Assembly: GCA_964625855.1 (NCBI GenBank)
Contig: CAZVFC010000023.1
Location: 68,653 to 132,652, forward strand
Direction: 5' to 3'
Origin: JAPLUA01 sp964625855
GTDB taxonomy: Bacteria > Verrucomicrobiota > Verrucomicrobiia > Limisphaerales > UBA8199
DNA: 64,000 bases
This document shows positions 24,787 to 33,578 of this stretch, one piece after another; the first letter of the stretch is position 1, and the number at the start of each line of letters is the position of its first letter. A program made the translations under genes and the position numbers. Under the pieces are notes generated by a model. That model was not told the DNA's origin and ran no database searches. It saw only the letters and a list, made by a program, of their open reading frames with translations.

Positions 24787-26973
24787 CTACTTTGCGGTGG
24801 TGGGCGCTGGGGTCGCGGGCGCCGGGGGCGCGGCCTCCGGGGTGGAAGCGGAGGGCGGGAGGGCTTTTGCCTGGGCGGCTTGCCGGGAATGGCGCGCGGC
24901 CAGGGCGGCGCGGTGCGCGTGAGCCTGCCCGGTGAACATCCCCGTGAGCAGCGTGGGGCAGACCAGGAGAGCGGCCGCTACAACCACGACCAGCCAGCCG
25001 CGGCTGTTCGCGGCGGTCGAGCCATTCCGCGCCCAGCGCCATGCCAGGTAAACCAGCGTCACGCAGACGGTGAGAGCGACCAGCGCGCTTCCACCGAACT
25101 TGAACACGAAACTCCACCCGTCCGGCGGGAACCCGCCCATGACGGCGGTCATGATTGAATGGACCGCGACCAGGCAGACAATCGCGGGCCAGGCCAGGGC
25201 GCCGACCAAGGAGCGTGCCAGGCCTCGAAGCTGGCCGCGCGCCGTCCGGATCTGTTGCAGCGCCCAAACACCCAGCAGCAGGCCGAGGCAGGCGGGCACC
25301 ACCAGCAGGCCAACCGCCGTGGCCATGTCCAGCGCATTTTCGCGCAACCAGTTATTCAGGTTGGCGGGCACCATGATGACAAAGAACATCGTTAGCAGGT
25401 AGATGAAGCCCAGCGGCAGGCTGATGAGCGTGAACACGAGCGACATGGTAGCCCCACGCGCGAGAGCGAGCCTTTCTATGCCCCGCGCGCCGGCCGCACG
25501 CGCCGGAGGTTGCACCACCGTCCGATCGCAAAGCTCGCCCAGGCCCTCGCGGTTCCGGCGCAACCAGACCAAGGCCCAGATCTCGAAAGCGACCATTCCC
25601 AGACCGAGCGTGGTGTGCAAATGCTCGGCGAAGGTCATCTCTTCGTCCAGGGGAGCCGGGTTGAATGCTTCGGCGGTGATAAAGCCGGCGATGCCAACTG
25701 CCAGCAGGCAGAGGTGGAACCACAGCGTGATGCGGAGGATGGAGGGCGCGGATTGCCGCAGGGCGCGCAAGCGCATGCCCCCCAGGAACAACAGCGCCAC
25801 CGCCACAAAGTCGCCGGCCTTGACCACCGCATCGGTGGCGGCCTGCAACAGCGCCGCATAGGGTTCGGCGGGCAGCTTGTCGGCCGGAAGCCCCAAACCC
25901 AGCAGCCAAAAGAAGGGCGCTACGATCAAAGTGTAAACCGTAATGGCCTGGGCCAGGCGCGGCAGCCGCGGGTTGCAGAGGATAAAATCCTGTGTCGCCC
26001 GCCGGGGCGCCAGGCGCGGCTCACCGCCGGGCCTTTGGGCGGTGGCAACCTCCTCGACCTGCGTTTTCACCTCCGCCACCGTCTGGTATCGGCGTTCGCG
26101 CTCCTTCTCGAGCGAGCGCAGCACGATGGGATCCACGCGCGGGTCCACCGCCGACTTTTGTGAGGGCGGCGCGAAACGCCCGACCGGCAATTCCCCGGTC
26201 AGCATTTCGTAAAAGACGACCCCCAGCGAATAAATGTCCGCGCGGTTATCCACGTCGCGCGGTCGCTCCAATTGTTCCGGGGCCATGTAGCTGGGAGTTC
26301 CCACGACCGCGCCCTCGACCGTCAGAGTCGCGTTGCCTGCCTTCTCGCCCATCAATTTGGCGATGCCGAAGTCAGCGATCTTTACGCGACCCCGGGCGTC
26401 CAGGAGGATGTTTTCCGGTTTGATGTCGCGGTGTAAAATCCCCTGCTCGTGTGCGAACTGCAGGGCTTCGCAGATGCGGGGCACGATGGCCAGAGCGCTA
26501 TCCGGCGAGAACCGCCCGGCGGCCATCGCCTGCCGCAGGTTGGCCCCATCCACATATTCCATCACCAGGTAAAAGAAGCCGCTGGACTCGCCGAAGTCAT
26601 GCACCGTGACAATGCTGGGGTGGTTGAGGCGCGCCAAGACCCGCGCCTCGCGACTGAAGCTCTCCGCAAACCTGGGGTGGCACGCCAGGCGTTGGGGCAG
26701 AATCTTCAGCGCGACAAACCGGTCCAGCTTGGGCTGCCGGGCTTTATAGACTGCCCCCATGCCGCCGGCCCCGATGAACTCGAGAATCTCGTATTGCGGA
26801 AAAGCGGCCCGAACCGCTTCCAGCGACGGGACCTCATCTGGTATGCGCGAAGCGGGTTCGGAAGGGGATGAGCCAGCCGCCGCTTCCATGACACACCTCG
26901 CGCAAAGACCTTGCGGCGCATTGGACGGAACCTCGGAGCGGCACTTCGGACAAATTCTAAGTGTCTCTTTCAT
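24787..26973 (-). CDS. Membrane Ser/Thr protein kinase with N-terminal zinc ribbon
   Basis: The protein has 728 residues. The start at 26973 is preceded by AGGAAGGTGAG. An N-terminal CPKC...CARC zinc ribbon (about residues 8-30) is followed by a Hanks-type kinase domain (about 62-330): GAGGMGAVYKA, VALKIL, HRDIKPENILL, ADFGIAKL and GTPSYMAPEQ. All key residues (ATP-binding Lys, HRD Asp, DFG Asp) are present. The C-terminal about 350 residues hold several predicted transmembrane helices, for example TVYTLIVAPFFWLLGLGL and ALVALTVCVTLVYLAW. The tail is Ala/Pro-rich. The kinase domain should face the cytoplasm. The adjacent ECF sigma gene is a likely partner. Confidence 0.88.
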   Translation of the reverse strand: MKETLRICPKCRSEVPSNAPQGLCARCVMEAAAGSSPSEPASRIPDEVPSLEAVRAAFPQYEILEFIGAGGMGAVYKARQPKLDRFVALKILPQRLACHPRFAESFSREARVLARLNHPSIVTVHDFGESSGFFYLVMEYVDGANLRQAMAAGRFSPDSALAIVPRICEALQFAHEQGILHRDIKPENILLDARGRVKIADFGIAKLMGEKAGNATLTVEGAVVGTPSYMAPEQLERPRDVDNRADIYSLGVVFYEMLTGELPVGRFAPPSQKSAVDPRVDPIVLRSLEKERERRYQTVAEVKTQVEEVATAQRPGGEPRLAPRRATQDFILCNPRLPRLAQAITVYTLIVAPFFWLLGLGLPADKLPAEPYAALLQAATDAVVKAGDFVAVALLFLGGMRLRALRQSAPSILRITLWFHLCLLAVGIAGFITAEAFNPAPLDEEMTFAEHLHTTLGLGMVAFEIWALVWLRRNREGLGELCDRTVVQPPARAAGARGIERLALARGATMSLVFTLISLPLGFIYLLTMFFVIMVPANLNNWLRENALDMATAVGLLVVPACLGLLLGVWALQQIRTARGQLRGLARSLVGALAWPAIVCLVAVHSIMTAVMGGFPPDGWSFVFKFGGSALVALTVCVTLVYLAWRWARNGSTAANSRGWLVVVVAAALLVCPTLLTGMFTGQAHAHRAALAARHSRQAAQAKALPPSASTPEAAPPAPATPAPTTAK

Positions 26974-27171
26974 ACTCACCTTCCTGAGACGTGCCGGCCA
27001 CGAAGTTACAGGCTTTCTGCCACTGGCGTCCGGACAAGAAGGATACGCGGGATGATAACACTTTGGCGCCGCCGCGGCAAACGGCCCGAGGACGACGGCG
27101 ATGAAGGGGAGCAAAGCTTGGCACGACCACCGGCTGGAGGATGGGTAAAGCGCTCCTGCCCCGAGGGCACT

Positions 27172-28245
27172 TCAATTCGGAGCGGACGGGCGACGGAGCT
27201 GGTCGCCGTATTCATTGAGCGGCGGCTCGCCGTGGCGCGCGACGTAATCGGCGTCTATGTAAACGGCGAAACTTGTCACGTGCCGAATGCCGCGGCGGCG
27301 GTAAGTGTCCAGGTCAGCCGCCAGGACTTGCGGGTTGAAGGGGACCTGGACGGCGGGTTTCTTCCACTTGGAAAAGAGCGATGCATCGAGCCAGTATTCG
27401 AGCACCTGGGCGTTCGCCCGACCAAAGAGCTCGAGGTTGGCATCGAGCATCGCGAACTGTTGCCGGGTCTTGGCGTCATCAGCCTTCTCGAGTGGCGTGT
27501 CATAGCGGCGGTGGATAGGCGCGTATTCGAGGAAGACGCCGGGATCGGGTTTGACTCGCCGGGGCGGAGGCAGGGTGTTGTCGTAGGCCAGGTGGGCGAC
27601 CTGGGCATGGGCGTCCAGTGTGCGGAGGGCCTCGAGGATCCGGTTGGCGACCAGCAGGGCCTGGTCGCTGTCGGTGAGCGGGGCGCATTCCGGGCAACGG
27701 CACCACGGGCAGCCGTCGTCACCCCAGTAGAAATAGCGGCCCGTGGTCGGGCGGAGCGTCCGCGCCAGGGCAAGCGCGTTGTCGGCTACAATTTGCATAG
27801 CCGGGCCGGAGTGAACGCACAGGTTCCAATCCCGGACCCGGCGGCCATTCGCGTCCATGCGGAAGAGCTTGGGAGCGCGGTCGAAGTACTCCCGCGGCAG
27901 CAGGTCGTGCATGGCGTGCAGTTCGTATTCGACCGCCAAGCCGAGTCGCCGGCAGGTGGCAAGAAACTTCTGCCCCGGCTTCGACTGGATGAAATTCGCC
28001 AGCAGCCGCGGCGACTTGGGGGCGTGGAGCGCGATTGTGGTCAGGCCCGCCGCCCGGGCGCGCTCAGGCCAGTCGGTGAGGCTTAGGTCCTCCGGCGTCA
28101 GGACCACGCCGCGCGTGCGGAAGAACGGCTCTCGCTCGGTTCGGCTGGCGGCGGCTGCAATGGCGGCGTCGCCCAGGGCCAATCCCCACGCGACGGTTGC
28201 CGCAAACCGCCGGCGCGTGAGGTGCGAAGGGCGGTGTGTCGTCAT
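27172..28245 (-). CDS. Tat-exported DUF4838-like protein
   Basis: The protein has 357 residues. A twin-arginine signal (LTRRRFAATVAWG) ends near AAIAAAAS. The following alpha/beta sequence contains RYFYWGDDGCPWCRCPECAP, a cysteine-rich WGDDG segment seen in DUF4838-type proteins of polysaccharide-degrading bacteria, plus VFLEYAPIHRRYDTPL. A TIM-barrel glycosidase-like fold is likely, but no catalytic pair is proposed. It is the last gene of a - strand row with the GH123/DUF4091-like and UroD-like genes, and may belong to the same catabolic unit. Met10 of the frame (28245) is chosen because the Tat signal follows. Confidence 0.65.
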   Translation of the reverse strand: MTTHRPSHLTRRRFAATVAWGLALGDAAIAAAASRTEREPFFRTRGVVLTPEDLSLTDWPERARAAGLTTIALHAPKSPRLLANFIQSKPGQKFLATCRRLGLAVEYELHAMHDLLPREYFDRAPKLFRMDANGRRVRDWNLCVHSGPAMQIVADNALALARTLRPTTGRYFYWGDDGCPWCRCPECAPLTDSDQALLVANRILEALRTLDAHAQVAHLAYDNTLPPPRRVKPDPGVFLEYAPIHRRYDTPLEKADDAKTRQQFAMLDANLELFGRANAQVLEYWLDASLFSKWKKPAVQVPFNPQVLAADLDTYRRRGIRHVTSFAVYIDADYVARHGEPPLNEYGDQLRRPSAPN

Positions 28246-28316
28246 ATTTGAATGGATGGGCAGATTGTCCAATGCCGCAGCGCCATGCCGGTGCGAGTCT
28301 GCCGTGTGAAAGTCCA

Positions 28317-28414
28317 GCCGGCAAGCATCGAGCGGCGGTCAGAGGAGCGCCGACATTCTTGTCGGCTCCGCCGGGGCGCTGCCAACCAAGCCGACAAGCA
28401 TCGAGCGGCGCTCC
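28317..28414. repeat. REP-like palindrome near 28.3 kb
   Basis: GGAGCGCCGACATTCTTGTC starts at 28344 with the same GCCGACA hairpin as at 22.0 kb. The element closes with GCGGCGCTCC at 28405-28414. A near-duplicate of CAAGCATCGAGCGGCG lies on both sides (from 28321 and from 28395). It sits between two - strand genes. Confidence 0.65.
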
Positions 28415-28445
28415 TTCATGCAGACGCGCGGCGGTCAGACTGGTT

Positions 28446-30596
28446 TCAGCGTGTGCGAGCAGCATTCAGGCGGGCAACGTTGGCGGCGAAGCGGTCGCGG
28501 TAAAGCTCGTCCAATTGCCTGCGGAGCGATGGGTCGGCCGTAAGCAGGACCAGGCGGGCAACATCGGTCTGGCCCAGGTTGATCACAAGCTGCCCGGCGT
28601 CGCTCTTCCAGTCGAGGTCTCGCAGTCCTTCCGGGGTGATCTCAAAGCCGGTCGTCGGCTTTAGCCAGGCGGGCGGGGTCATGGTGACGACGGCTTGGGG
28701 CAAAGGCACGACGACGGTGCCTTGGCGGTCGTTGGCAATGCTCTCGTTGACGGCGAGCAGAACAAGGGTATCGGCGCCCGCCAGCAGGGTGCGGGTCCAC
28801 AATTTTGCGGGAGCCTTAAGTGGCACGAGTGCCGGGCAGCTTCGGGTGAGGACTGGTCCGGCGGTTCGGACCTGGGCGCCGAGCAGTCCAATCTGACGCC
28901 ACAGCGCCACGGCTTTATCGTCCTTGCCCCCGCAGCCGTAAAACTCGCCGTAGGGTGTGTACCACCAGTAGGAAAAGCTCTTGGCGCCGGAGCCCAGCGC
29001 GTAGAAGAGCTCGACGGTCTTCTCCGGCGGCGTGGCGAAGCGGAACGGCCTGTTCGTGAGGTCATGCCGCACGGAGTTGAGAATGATATGAAGCGGCCTG
29101 GGCGCGCAGGCGGAGTTGCAGATGGTCGCCGCGCCGAGGACGTAGAGCGGTTTGGTGAACGACGATGCCCAGGCTGGCCGCTCGTTCCAAACGATGGATT
29201 GCTGCTCCTGGTAGTAGGGATCGGCGGAACAGACGTCCGCCAGCCGTGCGTACATGTACCAGTTCTCGGGCTTGTAGGTGTTGTTGAGATTGAGCAGTTG
29301 GGGCGGGGCCGGATCCTGTTCGCGGAATTGCCGGCTGAGGCGGACGAGGTCCTGGCCCAGCGTGCCCAGGCGCTGATGGGCCTTGAGCTGGCTGACGGCG
29401 TAGTCGTGGGCATCGGGTTCGTCCTTGAGGAAATAATAGACCGGGTTCCGCACCGGCCCCGGCTGGTTCCGCATGGCCCGTATGCCCGTGGCGCGGGAGT
29501 GTTCCACGCCGCTCTCGCCCGAGAGAAACTCGCCCACCTCCCCGCCATAGGACTGCATGACCGCGTTCACATTGTGCCGGTGCAAGTCGCCCAGGTAGTA
29601 ATCCACCCGTTCCTGCGGGGTCTCGCCCTCGTTAATGTAACCCCACATGCCGTAGATGAACTCGTCGCCCCAGGCGCGAATGCCAGCCCATGCCGCCGAG
29701 CCGTCATCGTAAACTGCCTGGAAGCAATGGAACGAACCTCGCCCGAGCGGCTGGGCCAAGCGAACCACCAATGACGCGACATCAACCGCCGGGTCGGCGT
29801 TGATCGTGGTGCGGGCAGTGACGTCCTCCCCATCAACAAGAAGCCGCGTCGGGGCGGCCCCCGGTCGCTGCGGGTGTTGTACATAGCAATACACGGTGTC
29901 CAGCGCCGGGTTGAAGCTGATGCCCATGAATCGCGGGCTGTTGGTTGGGGCGATCCGGGCGGTCCACTGATATGGGTCGGCCAGCGCCTCGACGGTGACC
30001 GGCGTCTTGGGCTGGCGCCGGAGGCGGACAGTGACCTCGGCGAAGCCGCCCGGCGGCACCGAGGGCGGCTCGACCTTCCACCACACGGGTTCGCCCGCGG
30101 TGATGAGACGATTGGTTTCAGCCTCAGCCAGTTTCGAGAAGTGGATGCTGGCTGGCCGCAGACCGGCGGTCTCTTCGTTGGCAAAGGCGATTGCCTGGGT
30201 CAGGCTGACTCCCTCGAACTTAACGTCCGTGATCGGGACAGCTTTGGTGGAGGGGTTGCGGATATAGAGGTGAAGATAGGCCCCCAGCGGCATTCCGGCG
30301 CTGGCATATTGCAGAGGTTCCCCGTCCTTGCCTTTCAAGGCCCAGCCCTCGGACCAGAGATGCAGGAACTGCGGGAAGGGGATGTCGGCGTGGTATGCGC
30401 TACCCGCGACTTCGGCCGAAGAGGCGGCGAGAACTGAACGGGCAGCCAGGCATAACGCACAGGCCGCAATCTGCTTCACGCGCACAAGCCCAACGAAGTG
30501 CCCGCCAAATGCGCTAAACATGCTAAAGAGCAACTTGATGATGCCTGCCTTCTGGGTCCTATGAGACACCACTGGGGTTCTGTGATCGAAAGCCAT
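28446..30596 (-). CDS. Secreted GH123/DUF4091-like protein
   Basis: The protein has 716 residues. The ATG at 30596 has an AAGAAG ribosome-binding site 7 nt upstream; an ATG at 30521 would leave a tidier signal peptide (IAACALCLAARSVLA). A beta-sandwich N-terminal half (about 60-290) is followed by a barrel with FIYGMWGYINEGETPQERV, NVNAVMQSYGG and YFLKDEPDAHDY. The adjacent Asp-Glu of KDEP matches the catalytic pair layout of GH123 and DUF4091 proteins. The final about 110 residues are beta-rich. It may cleave amino-sugar linkages by substrate assistance; the substrate is uncertain. It lies between the DUF4838-like gene and the UroD-like gene, same strand. Confidence 0.6.
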   Translation of the reverse strand: MAFDHRTPVVSHRTQKAGIIKLLFSMFSAFGGHFVGLVRVKQIAACALCLAARSVLAASSAEVAGSAYHADIPFPQFLHLWSEGWALKGKDGEPLQYASAGMPLGAYLHLYIRNPSTKAVPITDVKFEGVSLTQAIAFANEETAGLRPASIHFSKLAEAETNRLITAGEPVWWKVEPPSVPPGGFAEVTVRLRRQPKTPVTVEALADPYQWTARIAPTNSPRFMGISFNPALDTVYCYVQHPQRPGAAPTRLLVDGEDVTARTTINADPAVDVASLVVRLAQPLGRGSFHCFQAVYDDGSAAWAGIRAWGDEFIYGMWGYINEGETPQERVDYYLGDLHRHNVNAVMQSYGGEVGEFLSGESGVEHSRATGIRAMRNQPGPVRNPVYYFLKDEPDAHDYAVSQLKAHQRLGTLGQDLVRLSRQFREQDPAPPQLLNLNNTYKPENWYMYARLADVCSADPYYQEQQSIVWNERPAWASSFTKPLYVLGAATICNSACAPRPLHIILNSVRHDLTNRPFRFATPPEKTVELFYALGSGAKSFSYWWYTPYGEFYGCGGKDDKAVALWRQIGLLGAQVRTAGPVLTRSCPALVPLKAPAKLWTRTLLAGADTLVLLAVNESIANDRQGTVVVPLPQAVVTMTPPAWLKPTTGFEITPEGLRDLDWKSDAGQLVINLGQTDVARLVLLTADPSLRRQLDELYRDRFAANVARLNAARTR

Positions 30597-30628
30597 TCGC
30601 AGTCTTCTTTTTCGCGTGCTTAGCGTGT

Positions 30629-31756
30629 TTAGCGGGCCTGCTCTGCCGCCGCCCGATAGGCACTCATGATGCGGCGGGCGTCTTCCATAGACCTGGCAGC
30701 GTGCAGGAGCGACACGCCGGTCGGGAACCGGCGCAGCACGGAGCCGGAGGTCAACTCCTCCTCCTTGACACTGAGGCGGAGCAGCGAGATGCGCCGATCC
30801 CGAGCCAGGGCGTAGATATGATCCAGGTCATTCATCTCCGGCTGGCCCAGGTCGAGGCATTGGACCGTGGGCACGTCCAGGTATGCGGGGCCGTTGAGGT
30901 TGATGTCGCCGCAGGAGTGGAGGCCGCCGCCGCCCAGCTCGCGCAGGACCCGTTCGTCGTAAGGGGCGATCTGCTCGCGGTACATGCGCGGCGACAGCAT
31001 GATGGCGGAGTCAATCCGGATCAGGATCGGCCCGCGCATCAGGAATCCATGCTGATGCGCCCAGCCCGTCGGCCCGTCGTTCACACAGCGGGACAAATAG
31101 CGCGCGAAGCCGATCTGCGCCGCGGCGGCTTTGGCCAGGGCGTCCGCCACCAGGGCCGGGTCCTGGTAAAGGTCCACGTAAAGCTCGCTGCCGCGCAACA
31201 GCTCCACCGTGTCCATGGGACCTTGCAGGTCCGGTAGCACCAGCTTGATGACCTTGGCCAGCCCAGGATAGGGAGCCAGCGCGGCGCGGTAGAACTCGTA
31301 GCGCTCGACGACACGCGGGCACCAGCCTTGTGTGAAATCTAGCGGGTCGCGCTCGAGGGCGGCGGCGAACTCGGCGCGGGTCTCAAAATTGCGCGCCCAG
31401 GGCGGGTTGTCCTCGACCTGCTCAATGCGAGCGCCGAACAGGGACGCGATCAACACGCAGCCGAAGTTGGCGCGGATCGTACAGGGCAAGTCATCGCCCA
31501 CCACGGCGCGATGGCATACGCTCGTGCCCCAGGCGGAGATCAGCTCGTTGAAGAGCATCTTCTCCGGGTCCGCGAGGGCTTCGGCGTGAGGGTGGGGGAC
31601 CCAGCGGCCGGGCGGGGCAGGGTAGCTGAGAACGAGTGGCAGGCGTTGGACCGGCTCCCACGACAGGGTGCGGCGATGCAACTCCTCGATCTCATCTTCG
31701 CGTTCCCGGGTCAGCGTGGCGGCGAGGTGATCGAGCAACTCGGTAAGTTCGGGCAC
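30629..31756 (-). CDS. Uroporphyrinogen decarboxylase-fold protein (methyltransferase-like)
   Basis: The protein has 375 residues. The GTG at 31756 is chosen because a TTGCGC/TATACT promoter stands 5 nt upstream; a TTG at 31780 is the alternative. URO-D fold segments include DDLPCTIRANFG, DLYQDPALVADALAKAAAAQ, LMRGPILIRIDSAIMLSPRM, GGLHSCGDIN and VQCLDLGQPEMND. Non-heme relatives bind corrinoids or methyl donors and demethylate substrates; others act on glycan-derived compounds in Verrucomicrobiota. The HSCGD segment may bind zinc, as in methyltransferase relatives. The narrow function is unknown. Confidence 0.7.
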   Translation of the reverse strand: MPELTELLDHLAATLTREREDEIEELHRRTLSWEPVQRLPLVLSYPAPPGRWVPHPHAEALADPEKMLFNELISAWGTSVCHRAVVGDDLPCTIRANFGCVLIASLFGARIEQVEDNPPWARNFETRAEFAAALERDPLDFTQGWCPRVVERYEFYRAALAPYPGLAKVIKLVLPDLQGPMDTVELLRGSELYVDLYQDPALVADALAKAAAAQIGFARYLSRCVNDGPTGWAHQHGFLMRGPILIRIDSAIMLSPRMYREQIAPYDERVLRELGGGGLHSCGDINLNGPAYLDVPTVQCLDLGQPEMNDLDHIYALARDRRISLLRLSVKEEELTSGSVLRRFPTGVSLLHAARSMEDARRIMSAYRAAAEQAR

Positions 31757-31761
31757 GCGCG

Positions 31762-31789
31762 CAAGTATAGGACCACGCAACCGCGGCGC
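31762..31789 (-). promoter_or_regulatory. Leaderless-type promoter of the UroD-like gene
   Basis: TTGCGC (31784-31789), a 16-nt spacer and TATACT (31762-31767) lie 5 nt before the GTG start codon. The mRNA should start at or inside the first codon, which supports GTG 31756 as the start. Confidence 0.5.
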
Positions 31790-31897
31790 AAGATTGCTCT
31801 AGGGGAGCCATCAGGATGCACATGGAATTGAGCCTAAGCTGATCCATTGCGGAGTAACAAAGCTTGCTATTTGTTGCTATCCGGCTACCGTAAAGGC

Positions 31898-32155
31898 ATG
31901 AATGTTTCGCTTACGGATGAGCTGGAATCGGTTATCGCAGAAAAGGTGAAAAGCGGGCTCTATAACAACGCCAGCGAGGTTGTGCGTGACGCTGTGCGAC
32001 GCACATTCTGCCAGCCCGAAAGCCTGGATTTGGACGAGGATTCTCCGGAACTGGCTGCGCTGATTCGCGAAGGCGTGCGGAGCCGGCATAGCCCGCACCG
32101 AAAAGGCGATGTTCGCAGGCTATTGGATCGCGCTCGTCAGCGATTGCGGAGATGA
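31898..32155 (+). CDS. parD: ParD/CopG-type antitoxin
   Basis: The protein has 85 residues. The ATG at 31898 is preceded by TAAAGG; a GTG or other upstream start would add non-conserved sequence. MNVSLTDELESVIAEKVKSG and NNASEVVRDAVRRT match the ribbon-helix-helix ParD family: the N-terminal strand binds DNA and the acidic C-terminal tail (ESLDLDEDSPELA) should wrap the toxin. It overlaps the toxin gene by 4 nt (ATGA), as in parDE operons. ParD normally represses its own promoter together with ParE. Confidence 0.85.
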   Translation: MNVSLTDELESVIAEKVKSGLYNNASEVVRDAVRRTFCQPESLDLDEDSPELAALIREGVRSRHSPHRKGDVRRLLDRARQRLRR

Positions 32156-32478
32156 CCGTTCGGCGATCAGAGCGCTTTGAAGCTGAGCTCGAACGGCAGT
32201 TTCGCTGGTATTTGCTGGAAACGCGCCTCGATCCTGTTGATGGGCTGGCTCTGGCGACTCGTTTCGCCGAGGCTGTGGATGCCGCCCTCGAGACCTTGCG
32301 ACGGAATCCTGAAATCGGGCGTCGGCGATTTGGAGCTTACCCAGATCTTGCGGGAACGCGCTCATGGCGGGTGCGGAAGCCGTTCCATCGGTTCATGATC
32401 TTCTATCGAATTGAGAGCGGGACCCTTTCCGCGGAACGCCTCCTGGAAGGCCACAGACGTTTGGCTGCAGGACCATAG
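32152..32478 (+). CDS. parE: ParE/RelE-superfamily toxin
   Basis: The protein has 108 residues. The RelE/ParE fold is visible as ALETLRRNPEIGRRRFG, LAGTRSWRVRKPFHRFMIFY and an extended C-terminal strand (SGTLSAERLLEGHRRLA). ParE toxins block DNA gyrase; related RelE toxins cut mRNA, so the exact target is not certain. The short length and the 4-nt overlap with the antitoxin gene support an intact module. Such modules are common in integron cassette arrays, and attC-like sites begin 0.5 kb downstream. No attC site was found directly on this gene pair. Confidence 0.85.
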   Translation: MTVRRSERFEAELERQFRWYLLETRLDPVDGLALATRFAEAVDAALETLRRNPEIGRRRFGAYPDLAGTRSWRVRKPFHRFMIFYRIESGTLSAERLLEGHRRLAAGP

Positions 32479-32682
32479 AGAGACCTCCTGCAGTCCAACG
32501 CCGAGCGAATCCTCGAGGGGGAGCCTGCGCAACCAGGCCGGGACGCCTTTGCTGTTCCAATGCGGCACCCCATTCGGTTCATACACGCTTATGGACACCC
32601 ACGTTGGGAAGCCTTATTCTTGGCCCATGACGTATTACATTACGTCCAATATGAGGCCCATTACTTGTTGGGGTAGTGGACA

Positions 32683-33102
32683 ATGAGCATTCGTAAGCCT
32701 GCAAACGTTTCACTTGGGCTCGGCATTTGCATATTGGGTGCAGGATGCGGCTCTCAGCCGCGCGAATCTGCACATGCGGATGTTTCGCCTTTGAGACCAG
32801 GGGAGTGCATTGTCATCGATTTCCGTTCCCGGACAAGCATCCTGGACTTCGGGCCGCCGAGCTTCCAGGTAGATCAACAGGGATTCGTAAGCTTTGGATC
32901 GGTGGCGGTTCGAGTCGCAGACCTTACACCGGCTGAGGCAGCCTCAAAGATCCGCGACGCGTTCTGGCCGCGTTACTTCAGTGACCTTGAGGTGGAGGTG
33001 GCGAGGCCCCAACCACACCATGCAGCGGATGGGAGCCGTATAGGTCATTCACAATTCCGCAGCCAGTGGCGGCTGGCTCCCACCGCTGATGGTGATCGTT
33101 AG
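32683..33102 (+). CDS. Lipoprotein with a Poly_export-like domain; 3' end inside attC-1
   Basis: The protein has 139 residues. A signal with lipobox (LGAGC) is followed by a segment like the N-terminal domain of polysaccharide export (Wza) proteins: LRPGECIVIDF, FQVDQQGFVSFGSVAV, ADLTPAEAASKIRDAFWP and DLEVEVARPQ. The SLBB domains of full Wza proteins are absent, so this is a short relative. The frame ends in the TAG contained in the attC GTTAGAC box, so the last residues (from about HHAADGSR) are encoded by the recombination site. That is a hallmark of a gene cassette. Confidence 0.65.
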   Translation: MSIRKPANVSLGLGICILGAGCGSQPRESAHADVSPLRPGECIVIDFRSRTSILDFGPPSFQVDQQGFVSFGSVAVRVADLTPAEAASKIRDAFWPRYFSDLEVEVARPQPHHAADGSRIGHSQFRSQWRLAPTADGDR

Positions 33103-33104
33103 AC
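33007..33104. other. attC-like recombination site 1
   Basis: The left core CCCCAAC (33007-33013) and right core GTTAGAC (33098-33104) fit RYYYAAC and GTTRRRY. The arms CACCATGCAGCGGATGGGAGC and GGCTCCCACCGCTGATGGTG are complementary except for two extra bases (G and A) in the left arm, the extrahelical-base pattern of integron attC sites. Length is 98 bp. Confidence 0.75.
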
Positions 33105-33113
33105 ATCTGGGCG

Positions 33114-33575
33114 ATGCGTGCATCCTTTTTAGTCTTTCTGCTGGTGCTAGTCGGCTGCTCCAGTCCCGAGCGTGCCTCGGTGACGATTCACGCCATTGCC
33201 CCGACCGGCGACACCTTCTATCGGCCGCCGCAGCCTATCTGGCGATTTGCGGTTACCAATGCCGGTAACTGCAATGTGCTGTGGGAGTCAGGTGTCGAGG
33301 TGAAGGGAGAGCACCGAGACTATTCGAACGCTGGAGGGCACATTGACTGGCCGCAGGGCATTCTTCTGCCTCGGGGGTCGGTGTCTACGGACATGATTGT
33401 GCCGGCCAAGACTAATGCGTGGCGTGCCTCGGTGGATTTCTGGCCGGTCTCGCCCCAGGACCTGAAGAAAGCTCAGGCTGATGCCAAACGGTTCGGCCCC
33501 CCCACGTCGGCGACAGACTTCTGCCCCCGTTCAGGTGACAAGATGGCAACATACAACGATGAGTGGCATCAATAA
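33114..33575 (+). CDS. Cassette gene: small lipoprotein of unknown function
   Basis: The protein has 153 residues. The start lies 10 nt after the attC-1 right core, and the stop lies 4 nt before attC-2. A signal with lipobox LVGC (FLVFLLVLVGCSS) anchors it to the outer or inner membrane. The mature part is beta-rich: WRFAVTNAGNCNVLWESG and RDYSNAGGHIDWPQG, with a charged C-terminal part (SPQDLKKAQADAKRF). No family is recognised. Tight framing between two attC-like sites supports a genuine gene cassette. Confidence 0.7.
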   Translation: MRASFLVFLLVLVGCSSPERASVTIHAIAPTGDTFYRPPQPIWRFAVTNAGNCNVLWESGVEVKGEHRDYSNAGGHIDWPQGILLPRGSVSTDMIVPAKTNAWRASVDFWPVSPQDLKKAQADAKRFGPPTSATDFCPRSGDKMATYNDEWHQ

Positions 33576-33578
33576 GAT

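Noticed and set aside
28695..29774. 359-codon + strand open frame
   Set aside because: Antisense to the GH123/DUF4091-like gene, no domain, no start signal.
32478..32683. attC site between parE and the next gene
   Set aside because: GTCCAAC at 32493 fits a left core, but no right core with complementary arms could be found.
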